From Symbiodinium kawagutii (lineage: Eukaryota > Sar > Dinophyceae > Suessiales > Symbiodiniaceae), in assembly GCA_009767595.1 (NCBI GenBank), contig VSDK01018023.1, positions 36,962 to 100,961 of the forward strand: a stretch of DNA of 64,000 nt, in the 5' to 3' direction. Below the pieces are notes generated by a model. The model did not search any database and was not told the DNA's origin. It saw only the letters and a list, made by a program, of their open reading frames with translations. Position 1 is the stretch's first letter, and every line of letters begins with the position of its first letter. A program made the position numbers and the translations under genes. Positions 27,601-33,055 of this stretch are shown here, piece after piece.

Positions 27601-30222
27601 CACTTCAATTGTTGATGGTCAATACATGTCTGATAAATGGTTAATGGTGGCCAACACATGCCAACACTGGTTTTCATGGCCGATTGTGGCAATGGTTATT
27701 CAGCTTCGGGCAACCAGCAGCAGCTTCACGGTTGCTGACGTTGCGGATCCCTGGTTCATTGTCGGGCCCAAGGATAGCCAGAGCGCTTGGGGATCACATC
27801 TCTAGTTGATTTTTCGGTATGCCTTGGTTGCCTAGCAACACATCAGAGACGACAAGGCTTCACCTGAAGGCGAAGGATCCCTGAAGCGCCCTGCGGTGAT
27901 GTTTGCTCAAGCAGTTTCGGTGGTTCAGTCAAGGTAAATTCCCTAAAATCAACCAGTGGAATAGAAACTCAACAGTCTCCTCGGTGAAAGACTTTGTTTT
28001 TGCTCTCCAATTGTGAATACTGTAGTTGTTTTTGTTTCATGGGGATTGCGGCCCGTAATCAGCAATGGGAGTTGGGGACGTTCGTCAACCATTCAACCTC
28101 TTGAGGGGAATGCGGCTAATCAACTGGCGAATACGATGGAATACCTGCGGGGTGGAGGACCTGCTAGCTGGGTCAGAGTCAACTTGTGCGCCGGGAAAGC
28201 CTAGATCCAGCAGCATCAGAAGCACCACTTGCCGTCTTGTGTTCAACCTTTTCCGGAGCCAGAAGTCCGTAGATTAGCAGAAGGTCCACTTAGAAGTCAG
28301 GCAGTATGCGCTTTTGTAAATTTGTTCATCCACCAAGGACCTATCAGTCATGGTCGCAGCTTTCTCACTATAGGTCATTCAGTTCGATTCAAATCAGCCA
28401 GCTCAAGTGTTTGTGTTAATGGTGGTTGAGGCCAACAAATGGTGGTTGATTCTTGTTGGCCCCCTATTGCTGTTTGGTAGTATATGAATTTTCCAATGAA
28501 TAATACTGTAGGATGTGAATCACTATTGACCGACGCGGATGTCAGCAAAATTAATACTGACCAGCAATAGTCACCACAATCCATGATGTTGTTGGTCATT
28601 GGTGAGGACTGACCACCGTGATTCTGTCCTCCGCATCATGCAATGGCCTCCTGTGGTAGGTTGAAAGCACAAGGGGAGGCAATACGAAGGCAGCACCACC
28701 TGGTGCCTTGACGAACTTGGGGGAGGCAGGATCCAAATTGGTTCCTAAATGATGGATTCATATGGTGGGTGAGTGAAGGTTAGTTAATGCTCAATTGATG
28801 GTTCAGTGATGCTTAGTAACGGGTAATGGTTGATGGGGAAGGATGATGGTGGATAATGGTCAATTGAAACCATTGATATGGACCGAGCTCAGCCAACGAT
28901 GAGAACGTCCCGACTCAAAATGGGGAAGGGTGAAAACGAACCCAGGTAGCCCCAAACCACTGGTGGTTGTAGAAATAGCAGTCCATTTTGCGGTGTGACA
29001 TCACGCAACATCCGCGTGTTGCCAGTTTTGTCCGAACCCCCAAATATGCTTAAACCACAATGTTTCATATTTCATGATGATTGTTTCATGACCCCCGTGG
29101 TTAACTCTATTATTTAAGTTATGAAACTGACATTGCTAGTATTCTGCATGTTTCTCCTGTCACAAATGTGACCACTGATTGTGAACAGCTGTTACAAGTT
29201 GCTCAATTTTATGTTCGATTTGAAATCTCAAACCGTGCAAACCGTGGTTTGGTGACCAAATTAGTTTCTATTAATGTTTCTTTCACTGTTCTCTTCCAAG
29301 ACTTTCTCAGGAACCTTTTACTCCTAAGCCTATCGCAGGGGCCCCCCCGGGTGTCCAAAAGTCATGATCGTAGCTGGACCTCCACGCCAATCAGTTTATC
29401 AATGGTGATTCACCGTGAAAAATGGGGGAATCTTTCATGCAACGACTTGTGGCTCCGGTGCTCACCGGTGAAACCCTGGGCTTCAAGGCTTAATCTCCGG
29501 TTCCAGGTGAGCATCCAGCAGGGAGTGAGTTGTGTAAACTGACGATTGTTGGTATAATAGGCATTTAGCTGCTGGTATCTGGTGGACGTATCTGGTGGAT
29601 AACCACTGATTGCTGGTTTTAAGCATTTTTTATTCCTAGTGATGATTCACATATGGTTGGTTGACGGATATATTTTGAAGAGGGGTTGAAACCACCAACC
29701 AGGCATTCATCGAGTCAACAACTTTGCATGCTTGACATTTCAGCCACCAAGCATGAATAGCAAGCTTGTTATAACGCCAAAAGGGGTGTATCCATCGATC
29801 TACTCCAAATCATCATCTCCAATTGGTCACTGTCTCAAAGGCAGGGAATAGTAGGTGAGGGTAGCCTGAATTCATGGACATCACATGACATTTCAAGCAA
29901 TACATCCAGATCATTGGCTGTTACTCCCGACTCTGTTAGCCATTATTAACCATTACTGGCATTCACAATCATCAAAATAGTTCTAGAACCATTCTTGATC
30001 TACTACTTGCCAACCATAAACCAACAGATAGTCAGTAAACCAACCATAAACCAACAGATAGTCAGTAAACCATCCACAAACCAACGACAAACCAACCACC
30101 AACCAACCAAAAACCAACCACAAACCAACCAATGTGCGACGACTCGAGTGGCGGGGGGGCCGGGCCGAGGTGTGGGCGCCGCCTTGTCGCGCTTCTACGG
30201 CAAGCGCCGGCGGAAGACCTGA
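1807..30222 (+). CDS. WDR46: WDR46/UTP7 (BING4) gene, exon-intron span
   Basis: Multi-exon gene for a WD40-repeat nucleolar protein. In other eukaryotes WDR46/UTP7 belongs to the SSU processome and is needed for 18S rRNA maturation. Seen here in collinear order are YTYIYDSQGTE (2.63 kb), EISWRDITHGAQ (6.54), VAEHRTHLG (8.28), RQNPKNAVMHLGH (8.85), VKEPVVKIACHNAQ (10.3), VTALAVHGNYM (10.77), VTAGAEAMWK (10.98), VWDLRTYKTLHTYG (11.64), a KDVF block (14.5), RFRPFED (16.3), VPGAGKANFDSFE (18.2), ANPFENKNQRREREV (18.9), QSLLDKLQPDSIMSL (20.1) and KKMRGKNK (22.5). Each matches the family block by block and most exon junctions keep phase. The 5' end is not found and lies upstream or in an unrecognised exon. 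The 3' end at 30222 is inferred from a basic C-terminus ending ALSRFYGKRRRKT. Exons are listed separately. Confidence 0.9.
1897..2628 (+). other. intron (WDR46)
   Basis: Contains a partial family C TIR element (about 1926-2000, with 'gagctgggtca' and 'agggaaaacaatgg') and AT-rich GAATA-type simple repeat around 2400-2510. No exon was recognised. Confidence 0.5.
2629..2668 (+). CDS. WDR46: WDR46 exon, YIYD block
   Basis: The acceptor is cctcag|GAAG. Translation KYTYIYDSQGTEC matches the family's [KR][KW]-x-[YH]-IYDNQGTE-[LI] strand, among the most conserved N-terminal blocks of WDR46/UTP7. The 3' boundary is unclear: open frames continue for about 80 bases, and a GT donor (ggtacc) inside QG is also possible. 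A family C element begins at 2761. Confidence 0.75.
2761..2878. mobile_element. TIR element, family C
   Basis: The ends are imperfect inverted repeats (TGGCTATGGGTCAA at the left, TTTTGACCCACAGCC at the right) around a conserved core with 'agggaaaacaacgg' and 'ggggaaccaggggta'. It is about 118 bp, non-coding and MITE-like. Eight related copies occur in the window. Confidence 0.8.
4351..4474. mobile_element. TIR element, family B
   Basis: Inverted ends: left GCTACAAAGTGGGCCC, right GGGGGCCCACTTTGTAG. The interior carries paired 'aagttggcttag' and 'ccaacttagttcag' arms. About 124 bp; it can fold into a long hairpin. Confidence 0.8.
5065..5140. mobile_element. TIR element, family A (short)
   Basis: Left end TATGGTGGTTTCTTGAAATA, right end TATTGAGAAACCACCACATG, with 'aaaatggctggtttattacta' between. 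A shortened copy of the commonest TIR family in the window. Confidence 0.75.
5986..6090. mobile_element. TIR element, family A (diverged)
   Basis: Left end TATGGGGGTTTCTCAAAATT, right end GGTGCCCCTAGTTTAGGAAA, with a gattggaggggtg core. It is a diverged copy. Confidence 0.65.
6450..6572 (+). CDS. WDR46: WDR46 exon, WD40 strand GEISWRDITHGAQ
   Basis: The acceptor is cagtag|G and the donor cag|gtggag. The 41-codon frame ends ATGERGEISWRDITHGAQ, matching the family stretch 'SETGFLRYLDVSVGTPV' between the third and fourth blades. It ends in phase 0 and joins the next exon (VAEHRTHLG) without a break. A later acceptor (ccacag|GTGAGC, exon start 6526) would keep only the conserved part and is a real alternative. 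Confidence 0.75.
6988..7036. repeat. short telomere-like repeat (CCCTAAA-type)
   Basis: Five imperfect copies of CCCTAAA/CCCTAAAA inside an intron. TTTAGGG is the plant-type telomere repeat, also reported for dinoflagellates. Being internal and short, it is an interstitial relic rather than a chromosome end. Confidence 0.8.
7583..7625. repeat. (GAT)n microsatellite
   Basis: About thirteen uninterrupted GAT triplets in the 6.6-8.3 kb intron of WDR46. Confidence 0.95.
8274..8308 (+). CDS. WDR46: WDR46 micro-exon VAEHRTHLG
   Basis: A 35-bp exon between ctgcag|GTGGCT and ac|gtcact. It reads VAEHRTHLGTT and leaves two bases that the next exon's first G completes to Thr. This matches the family's VAE-x-RTKLG motif. 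Phase fits on both sides. Confidence 0.85.
8841..8892 (+). CDS. WDR46: WDR46 exon RQNPKNAVMHLGH
   Basis: Between cacccag|GTGTTT and cag|gccgca, a GC donor. It reads CLRQNPKNAVMHLGHKQ, matching the strongly conserved M-x-QNPYNA-[IV]-HLGH block of WDR46/UTP7. The first base completes a codon with the previous micro-exon, and the exon ends in phase 0. The open frame that continues to about 9000 is read-through into the intron. Confidence 0.9.
9448..9560. mobile_element. TIR element, family A
   Basis: Ends ATATGGTGGTTTCTCAAAAT and TTTTGAGAAGCCACCATATA are near-perfect inverted repeats, and the interior carries GGGAACCCC and GGGGATCCCC arms. Confidence 0.85.
9950..10072. mobile_element. TIR element, family A (diverged)
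   Basis: Left arm 'gggtctttctccgaataggt', right arm 'ctgttttgagaaacaccc', with 'gaatcatccgatca' and 'tttataaaccatcc' inside. A degraded copy. Confidence 0.55.
10292..10337 (+). CDS. WDR46: WDR46 exon VKEPVVKIACHNAQ
   Basis: Between gctgag|GAGTG and cag|gtgcgg. SVKEPVVKIACHNAQ matches the family's [MV]-KEP-[LV]-[VA]-K-[MI]-x-CH block. It ends in phase 0 and joins VTALAVHGNYM. The long frame around it (10041-10406) is partly intron. Confidence 0.85.
10761..10793 (+). CDS. WDR46: WDR46 micro-exon VTALAVHGNYM
   Basis: A 33-bp exon between gtgcag|GTGACA and atg|gcctgg, a GC donor. VTALAVHGNYM matches the blade start 'VRSVAVDKQGMYMA'. Phase 0 on both sides. Confidence 0.85.
10970..10999 (+). CDS. 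WDR46: WDR46 micro-exon VTAGAEAMWK
   Basis: A 30-bp exon between ttcttag|GTCACA and aag|gctcgt, a GC donor. It reads VTAGAEAMWK and joins directly to VWDLRTYK, giving the blade ...YM-VTAGAEAMWK-VWDLRTYK, as in the family's YMATSGLD-x-x-[LV]-K-[VI]-[WF]-DLR. A GT (gtaagt) 15 bases further would insert five extra residues, so the GC donor is preferred. Confidence 0.85.
11000..11633 (+). other. intron (WDR46)
   Basis: 634 bp, containing a family B element at 11453-11578. Nothing else recognised. Confidence 0.6.
11453..11578. mobile_element. TIR element, family B
   Basis: Left end TACAAAGTGCTCCCCCAACC, right end GGGGGCCCGGTCCCTTGTAG, with internal arms 'ctaagttggtttataac' and 'gttataagccaacttac'. 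It lies 55 bp upstream of a WDR46 exon. Confidence 0.8.
11634..11677 (+). CDS. WDR46: WDR46 exon VWDLRTYKTLHTYG
   Basis: Between gtagccag|GTCTGG and ggcag|gtgcag. It reads VWDLRTYKTLHTYG plus two bases. WDLR is the canonical WD40 blade end, and VWDLRTYK-x-LH-x-Y is diagnostic for WDR46/UTP7. The spare AG joins the first G of the 13.6 kb exon to give Arg. Confidence 0.93.
11678..13584 (+). other. intron (WDR46)
   Basis: 1.9 kb. Contains a family D element (12192-12308), a GTAGTTAC/AAGTATTTGTAAG low-complexity patch (12460-12560), CTGGTAGGTTACAAC repeats (12820-12980) and a possible unnamed inverted-repeat element at 13090-13185. Confidence 0.55.
12192..12308. mobile_element. TIR element, family D
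   Basis: Left end GATACCCTCTGGTAAACTAA, right end TTAGTTTACCGGAGGGTAGG, inverted, with 'agcaatag' and 'cattgccagg' next inward. About 117 bp. Confidence 0.8.
13585..13636 (+). CDS. WDR46: WDR46 exon MVALSSGGFLDVG
   Basis: The acceptor is gtgtcag|GTCGAT. The first G completes Arg with the previous exon, then SMTGMVALSSGGFLDVG follows. This aligns with the family's 'GAASLSFSQRGLLAAG' strand after the LRTYK blade. The 3' boundary is uncertain: GT at 13631 (gac|gtgggg) would drop VG. Confidence 0.65.
13637..14523 (+). other. intron (WDR46)
   Basis: Low-complexity ATTATTATTACTATTATCATT between about 14220 and 14440; otherwise nothing recognised. Confidence 0.5.
14524..14602 (+). CDS. WDR46: WDR46 exon EVFKDVF
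   Basis: After a pyrimidine-rich tract ending tccatcgcag, the frame reads PCLEVFKDVFTAAKPTKLGN. VFKDVF matches the family's V-x-V-[YW]-KDVF segment that precedes the BING4 C-terminal domain. The acceptor may be 14523 or an AG|G at 14535. The end is set near ggcag|gcgcac, a GC donor, and is provisional. Confidence 0.7.
15343..15457. mobile_element. TIR element, family C (inverse orientation)
   Basis: Reads GTGGCTGCGGGTCAAAACCC to TTGACCCATAGCCAA. The core 'tacccttggttcccca' and 'tgttttccct' is the reverse complement of the other copies. Confidence 0.8.
15553..15592. other. assembly gap (40 N)
   Basis: Forty N bases directly before a TTG microsatellite, a usual place for assembly failure. Confidence 0.98.
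15599..15701. repeat. (TTG)n microsatellite
   Basis: About 30 TTG triplets with GTGGTTG interruptions. The poly-Leu, poly-Val and poly-Asn frames here are artefacts. TTG triplets have been reported as unusually frequent in some Suessiales genomes. Confidence 0.95.
16247..16315 (+). CDS. WDR46: WDR46 exon IECLRFRPFED
   Basis: The acceptor is ttttccag|GTCAGT. The frame VSHAASRYRGWQIECLRFRPFED matches the family's 'GPVHGLQFCPFEDVLGVGH' at the start of the BING4 C-terminal domain. The next exon continues with ALGE. The donor (GC at 16316, gac|gcctcc) leaves a one-base phase problem, so the end is approximate. Confidence 0.8.
16721..16843. mobile_element. TIR element, family B
   Basis: Left end ACTACAAGGTGGGCCCCCAG, right end GGGGGCCCAGGCCCACTTCG, with 'ttacaagttgggtt' and 'aagccaacttgtaac' arms. 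Confidence 0.8.
17016..17134. mobile_element. TIR element, family C
   Basis: Left end TAGCTATGGGTCCATATTAA, right end GAACTGACCCATAGCCATAT, with 'ggggaaaacaatggttagtg' in the core. Confidence 0.8.
18156..18234 (+). CDS. WDR46: WDR46 exon VPGAGKANFDSFE (BING4CT)
   Basis: Between ccttgcag|GGCGCTG and gag|gctgga, a GC donor. It reads ALGEASCYIRGVIVPGAGKA then NFDSFE. VPGAG-x-x-NFDS is the hallmark of the BING4 C-terminal domain. With the GC donor the next exon continues A-NPFENK in frame, exactly as in the family (FDSLEANPY). Confidence 0.93.
18235..18920 (+). other. intron (WDR46)
   Basis: 686 bp with a family B element (18569-18684). An open frame (18252-18494) runs over the donor and is not supported. 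Confidence 0.6.
18569..18684. mobile_element. TIR element, family B
   Basis: Left end GCTACAAAGTGGGCCCCCAA, right end TGGGGGCCCACCTTGTA, with 'acaagttggtttataac' and 'gttataaaccaacttac' arms. One of the cleanest copies. Confidence 0.85.
18921..18962 (+). CDS. WDR46: WDR46 exon ANPFENKNQRREREV
   Basis: A 42-bp exon between ctcccag|GCGAAT and gag|gtgctc. ANPFENKNQRRERE matches the family's EANP-[YF]-x-[ST]-KKQR-[QR]-E-x-EV block. Phase 0 at both ends. Confidence 0.92.
18963..20082 (+). other. intron (WDR46) with long antisense open frame
   Basis: Contains a family D element (19805-19906). A 191-codon open frame on the minus strand (19165-19740) and a 113-codon one on plus (19326-19667) show no recognisable motif. 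Nothing was assigned. Confidence 0.5.
19805..19906. mobile_element. TIR element, family D (diver. copy)
   Basis: Left end ACTCTCTGGCAAATTAACCT, right end CCAGGTTAGTTTATCAGGGT, with a shared interior 'ggaatttccacc'. Confidence 0.65.
20083..20180 (+). CDS. WDR46: WDR46 exon QSLLDKLQPDSIMSL (BING4CT)
   Basis: The acceptor is cctccgtcag|GTTCAG. VQSLLDKLQPDSIMSLGTAV follows REREV from the previous exon and matches the family's EV-[KH]-x-LL-[ED]-K-[VL]-x-[PA]-[ED]-x-I. The frame stays open to gtgag|gtggga at 20180; an earlier GC donor near 20139 is possible. Confidence 0.85.
20181..21067 (+). other. intron (WDR46)
   Basis: About 890 bp. Open frames on both strands (20085-20579 minus; 20320-20574 plus) have no recognised similarity. 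No TIR element seen. Confidence 0.45.
21068..21115 (+). CDS. WDR46: WDR46 exon, charged coiled segment
   Basis: Between cttcaag|GCCTAC and gag|gcatgg, a GC donor. It encodes AYQQQKKAEEEKEAKE, a charged helical stretch typical of the region after the BING4 C-terminal domain. Phase 0 at both ends joins it to the Lys-rich exon at 22.5 kb. Confidence 0.75.
21116..22507 (+). other. intron (WDR46)
   Basis: 1.4 kb with a family A element at 22321-22432. Nothing else recognised. Confidence 0.55.
22321..22432. mobile_element. TIR element, family A
   Basis: Left end TAGTGGTTTCTCAAAATAGG, right arm 'gggtcccttatttaagaacc', with 'caataaaccaaccg' inside. The right end is diverged. Confidence 0.8.
22508..22546 (+). 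CDS. WDR46: WDR46 exon AKKESKKMRGKNK
   Basis: A 39-bp exon between ctgaaag|GCCAAG and aag|gcccag, a GC donor. It encodes AKKESKKMRGKNK, corresponding to the basic tail (KKxKGRxK) conserved in plant and animal WDR46/UTP7. Phase 0 at both ends. Confidence 0.85.
22547..23088 (+). other. intron (WDR46)
   Basis: 542 bp with a family A element (22923-23033) that ends 55 bp before the next exon. Confidence 0.6.
22923..23033. mobile_element. TIR element, family A
   Basis: Left end CATGGGTGTTTCTCAAAATC, right end ATTCTGAGAAACCACCATAT, with both GGGGTACCCC arms intact. Confidence 0.88.
23089..23138 (+). CDS. WDR46: WDR46 exon, basic tail VGKRMKRKALKKG
   Basis: Between cccttcag|GTTGGA and caaag|gtgcca. 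It encodes VGKRMKRKALKKGVEQR plus two bases. The run KKMRGKNK-VGKRMKRKALKK-GVEQR parallels the family's KKxRGRNKxxKR-x-x-KKQ-x-x-[VI]-[IV]-[DE]-[EQ]-R. It is likely nucleolar-targeting and RNA-contacting. Confidence 0.85.
23746..23860. mobile_element. TIR element, family D
   Basis: Left end TACCCTTTGGTAAACTAACA, right end ACGTTAGTTTACCAAAGGGT, a perfect or near-perfect inverted repeat continuing inward with 'tggcaatgg' and 'ccattgcca'. Confidence 0.88.
24845..24956. mobile_element. TIR element, family A (diverged left arm)
   Basis: Left end ACATGGGAGGTTCTTAAAAA, right end CCCTATTTTGAGAAACCAGT, with 'gacaaaccaatcataac' inside. Confidence 0.7.
25415..25508. mobile_element. TIR element, family E
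   Basis: Left end GTAATGTTGGTTTCTGATTA, right end ATCATCAGAAACCAACATTA, an inverted repeat around a C-rich centre. Only one full copy is seen. Confidence 0.65.
26115..26203 (+). CDS. WDR46: acidic-tail exon (probable WDR46)
   Basis: Between ccgtcag|GAAGGT and gg|gtaagc. The frame gives EGDEDSADDDDDEEDEDDDA then EGQWTKSPAG, an almost purely Asp/Glu tract. Acidic tracts near the C-terminus are common in nucleolar assembly factors. It could instead belong to another gene, since no conserved block ties it to WDR46. Its spare GG joins the next exon's G to give Gly. Confidence 0.6.
26351..26489. mobile_element. TIR element, family C variant
   Basis: Left end ATGGCGAGCTGGGTCATTAT, right end ATATCGACCCAGCTCGCCAT, a long inverted repeat. 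The interior differs from the other C copies. A related end (gcgagctgggtca) occurs at 1924. Confidence 0.8.
26490..27046. repeat. AACCAGCTA/TTAACCATT low-complexity tract
   Basis: Irregular repeats of ACCAGCTAGTTAACCA and TTATTATCAACCATT. No coding potential. Confidence 0.7.
27047..27077 (+). CDS. WDR46: short exon VGGLSRGRAE (probable WDR46)
   Basis: Between cccccag|GGTTGG and gag|gtgagc. It gives G-VGGLSRGRAE in phase with the acidic exon. The frame stays open beyond (VSQRKAPFERRSVAPLPWHG, to about 27180), so a longer exon is possible. No conserved motif. Confidence 0.5.
27224..27420. repeat. 55-bp tandem repeat
   Basis: Three full copies and a partial one of a 55-base unit starting GGTAATAAGTGGTTAATGAT (starts at 27224, 27279, 27334, 27389). 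The copies are nearly identical, implying recent expansion. Confidence 0.92.
27857..27933 (+). CDS. candidate exon, product unknown
   Basis: Between gacaag|GCTTCA and tcaag|gtaaat, 77 bp, open frame ASPEGEGSLKRPAVMFAQAV ending VVQSR. Good splice sites and codon use but no recognised family. It could be a C-terminal WDR46 exon or spurious. Confidence 0.4.
29990..30125. repeat. AACCAACAGATAGTCAGTA repeat
   Basis: Two direct copies of a 29-bp unit (about 30012-30070) followed by degenerate ACCAACCACAAACC. The frame reading QTNQ here is repeat-derived. Confidence 0.75.
30170..30222 (+). CDS. WDR46: terminal exon ALSRFYGKRRRKT-stop (probable WDR46)
   Basis: The acceptor is gccgag|GTGTGG. The frame reads VGAALSRFYGKRRRKT and stops with TGA at 30220. 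WDR46/UTP7 proteins of plants and fungi often end with a short basic element containing ALxRF, which this resembles. This, with the lack of any other start in between, is why I end the gene here. Confidence 0.6.
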
Positions 30223-31160
30223 GAGATCAGCCGTGAGCTGCGAGCCGCTGCGAGTCATTGGGATTGCAACACCCTTGATCTACGAATGGATTCATGATGT
30301 CATAATTAGCTAGTTAATGATTAATGATAAGGTAGTTTACAGTAATGATTAATGATAAGGTTATGATTAGTTATATTGGATTCATGATCTATAGTTGTAA
30401 GTGATGGTAATCCAATGGATTAATTTGTAATGGTATATAGGTATATAGTAATGGATTCATGATCTGGCCATGGGTCAACATCAACCAACCAAGAATAGAG
30501 GGTTTTAACCAACAATCATAGGGAAGCTATGGTGAATGATAGGGGAACCAGGGGTACAGGGTTTTGACCCACTGCCATCTATAGTGGTAAGTAATGGTAA
30601 CCCAATGGATCAATGTAATGGTATATAGCAATGGATTACAAATGATCTGTAGGAATGGATACTATTGATCATTGGATGACTATTGTTATGGTGTAATTGA
30701 TGAAGATGGTCATAAGATGCTATAAGATTGTGGTTAGAAGATGTTGTTATTAACCCAATAACCATTTCTTGAATGATTGGGTTGTATGATCCCAATGACT
30801 ATTACCATGTTACTAGTTGTATGATAACCTACTACTAAATAGATTGCTTGGGATCTATAAGCATATTACTAGTAAGTGAACTCTTAATAGTTGTATGAGA
30901 ACCCAACAGCCATACTTCACCCAATAACTCTTAATGGCAAGATCCAATTATGATCAATGATCAAAGATCTACTATGAGATGATTACCAGTACTTGCATGA
31001 TAATAATGATTGCATTGATTTTACCAACCCAAGTAATAACACAGGTAGATCAATGTCAGATCACGATAGTGAGATCTTGCATGATCTACATTGATCCAAA
31101 ATACTGTAATCGAAGGAAGTTTAGAAGTCTAACTTCCGACAATATGGACAACTCAGCTAG
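30223..31160. other. intergenic or intronic, repeat-rich
   Basis: AT-rich GTAATGGATTCATGAT-type repeats, one family C element (30465-30578) and a small GATGTGTGAAA repeat at about 31180. No coding island. Confidence 0.5.
30465..30578. mobile_element. TIR element, family C
   Basis: Left end TGGCCATGGGTCAACATCAA, right end GGTTTTGACCCACTGCCATC, with 'gggaaccaggggtacaggg' at the right as in the other copies. Confidence 0.8.
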
Positions 31161-31385
31161 GGCAGATCGCCTGAGCAGATGTGTGAAAGAAGAGATGTGT
31201 GAAAGATGAGATGTGCGAAAGATGAGATGTGCGAAAGATGAGAATGCGAGTGCGCCAAAATGTTAGGAAAGTCGCGAAATGCTGTGTTTTGCAAGGTTTT
31301 GTGCCTCAGGAGGGTCCAGAAGGGTACCTCGCTAAAGCGGCGGGTGCGGACCACTGTGCCGGAAGGTGTGTGCAAAAATCGTTAA

Positions 31386-31762
31386 AAACCCTAGGCGCCA
31401 AGCACATTTGGAAGTCAAAATCGTAAAAACACCACAGCTCCGGAGCACTTTTGGAAGTTGGAACTTGCAAAATCGTTAAAAAACCTAGGCGCGAAGCACA
31501 TTTGGAAGTCAAAATCGTAAAAACACTACAGCGTCGGAGCACTTTTGGAAGTTGCAACTCGCAAAATCGTGAAAAAAACCTAGGCGCGAAGTACATTTGG
31601 AAGTCAAAATCGTAAAAACACCTCAGCTCCGGAGCACTTTTGGGAGATGCAACTTGCAAAATCGTGAAAAAACCTAGGCGCGAAGCACATTTGGAAGTCA
31701 AAATCGTAAAAACACCTCAGCTCCGGAGCACTTTTGGGAGATGCAACTTGCAAAATCGTAGT
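31386..31762. repeat. 95-bp tandem repeat
   Basis: Four copies of a unit of about 93-95 bases containing CCTAGGCGCGAAGCACATTT and GGAGCACTTTTGGAAGTTGC. CCTAGGCGC recurs near 31389, 31484, 31579 and 31671. Diverged pieces (GCGCGAAGCACATT) continue to about 31980. The minus-strand frames rich in LQLPKVLRRCSVF are products of the repeat. Confidence 0.9.
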
Positions 31763-32019
31763 GCACGCGGCCAGGGCGAGAAGCACATTTTGAAGCAAAT
31801 GTGTCAAAACACAGCACGTTTTGACACTTTTTGAACACAGGAGACAAAAGTAGGAAAACACTTGCGTTTCGCGTCACTTTTCGTGATTTATGCGGCCAAA
31901 ATGTGCACAACGCTTGCGCGCCAAGCACATTTGCAGGTCAAAATGGCACGCCGCCTGCGCGCGAAGCACATTCTCACGTCCGAAGTCGCAAAAACTCGTG
32001 GTTTTTAACAAGTTTTGAA

Positions 32020-32600
32020 TACAGAGATCGATAGATAGACGAATAGATGGCTAGCTAAATGAAACATGGATCAGTAAACAGATAGAGCAGCAAATACATA
32101 GAGAAACAGTTAGATAGATCAGCAAATACATAGAGAAAGAGTTAGACAGATAGATAGATAGACGAACGATGGCTAGATAGGTAGGTGGCTACACAAAGAG
32201 GTAGTCACATAGAGCGACAAGTAGATAGTCAGATCCATTCGTGGCTAGATAAATAGACAGAGACATAGATGCATCGATAAATAGATAAGCCGACGAAACG
32301 AGAGTCAGATAGAAAAGCAGATAGATAGTCAAGTAGAAAGACAGAAAGATAAACAGATGGACACATAGATGATCAGACAAATAATTCGGTAGATAGATAG
32401 ACAGATAGATAGATAGGCAGATACATAAATAGATAGATGGACAGGTAGATAGATAGATACATAGACAGAAAGATGACGAGATAGATAGTGAGGTAGATAG
32501 AAAGACAAGTACATAGGCAGATAGATAAATGAATAGATCATCAGATAGATAGATAGATAGATAGATACACAGTCAGACAGACAGAAAGAAAACTGATCCA
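32020..32600. repeat. (GATA)n/(GACA)n microsatellite block
   Basis: Long degenerate runs of AGATAGATAGATAGACAGAT. The Leu/Tyr/Ile/Ser-rich minus-strand frames are artefacts. Confidence 0.92.
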
Positions 32601-32674
32601 CTGATACAAAGATAGCTAGACAGATAGGCTGCCAGTCAAGTGGCCAGATCGATGCTCACATTGGTCGGAAGTCA

Positions 32675-32795
32675 GGCCCAAGTGATGTTCAGTTCTCGGA
32701 TCCCTCGGGAAATCAAACGTCGCAACCACAACTGCACACTCCTATAGTGCTCCTATCTTGGAAACTTCCGCCACCGCCTTGTGCGGTACTACTGG
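32675..32795 (+). CDS. candidate exon, product unknown
   Basis: Starts at AG|G (aagtcag|GCCCAA). Two frames are open: AQVMFSSRIPREIKRRNHN and PSDVQFSDPSGNQTSQPQLH, the latter reaching a GT donor near 32803 (ctg|gtaatt). It is a GC-rich island flanked by repeats. No family recognised. Confidence 0.35.
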
Positions 32796-32923
32796 TAATT
32801 ATACTAATCGTAAGATTATCATTGTTATCAATGGTCACACATGGTTTATGTTTTTTGAAACGTGTAGATCGTCAGCCATCGATCACTTGATTGTGATTAG
32901 AGAGGTACTTGTTCTTTGCTAGT

Positions 32924-33055
32924 CATTTGGTAACAAGAAGCAATAACCCCTAGGAAACCAACCTGGAAGTTCAAAATGGGAATTTCCATCCATTTCCTAT
33001 GAGAAACCACCATAAACAGAGGATTTTCCACTTCCAGATTAGTTTGCCAGACTGT
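32924..33055. mobile_element. TIR element, family D (diverged)
   Basis: Left half 'catttggtaacaagaag...ccaacctggaagttcaaaatgg', right half 'ggattttccacttccagatt' and 'agtttgccag'. The outer arms match other D copies imperfectly. Confidence 0.6.

Larger units (their letters stand above)
27078..30169 (+). other. intron region with weak exon candidates
   Basis: Contains the 55-bp tandem repeat and coding-like islands at 27725-27790 (FTVADVADPWFIVG), 27857-27933, 28080-28190, 28881-28946 and 29000-29035. One or more may be true exons, since the last exon needs one incoming base, but none has a family match. Confidence 0.45.

Noticed and set aside
31157..31928. Minus-strand frames with repeated LQLPKVLRRCSVF
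   Set aside because: The peptide repeat follows the 95-bp DNA repeat; no independent evidence of a gene.
32189..32601. Minus-strand frames rich in Tyr, Leu, Ile, Ser resembling membrane proteins
   Set aside because: Direct translation of GATA/GACA microsatellites.
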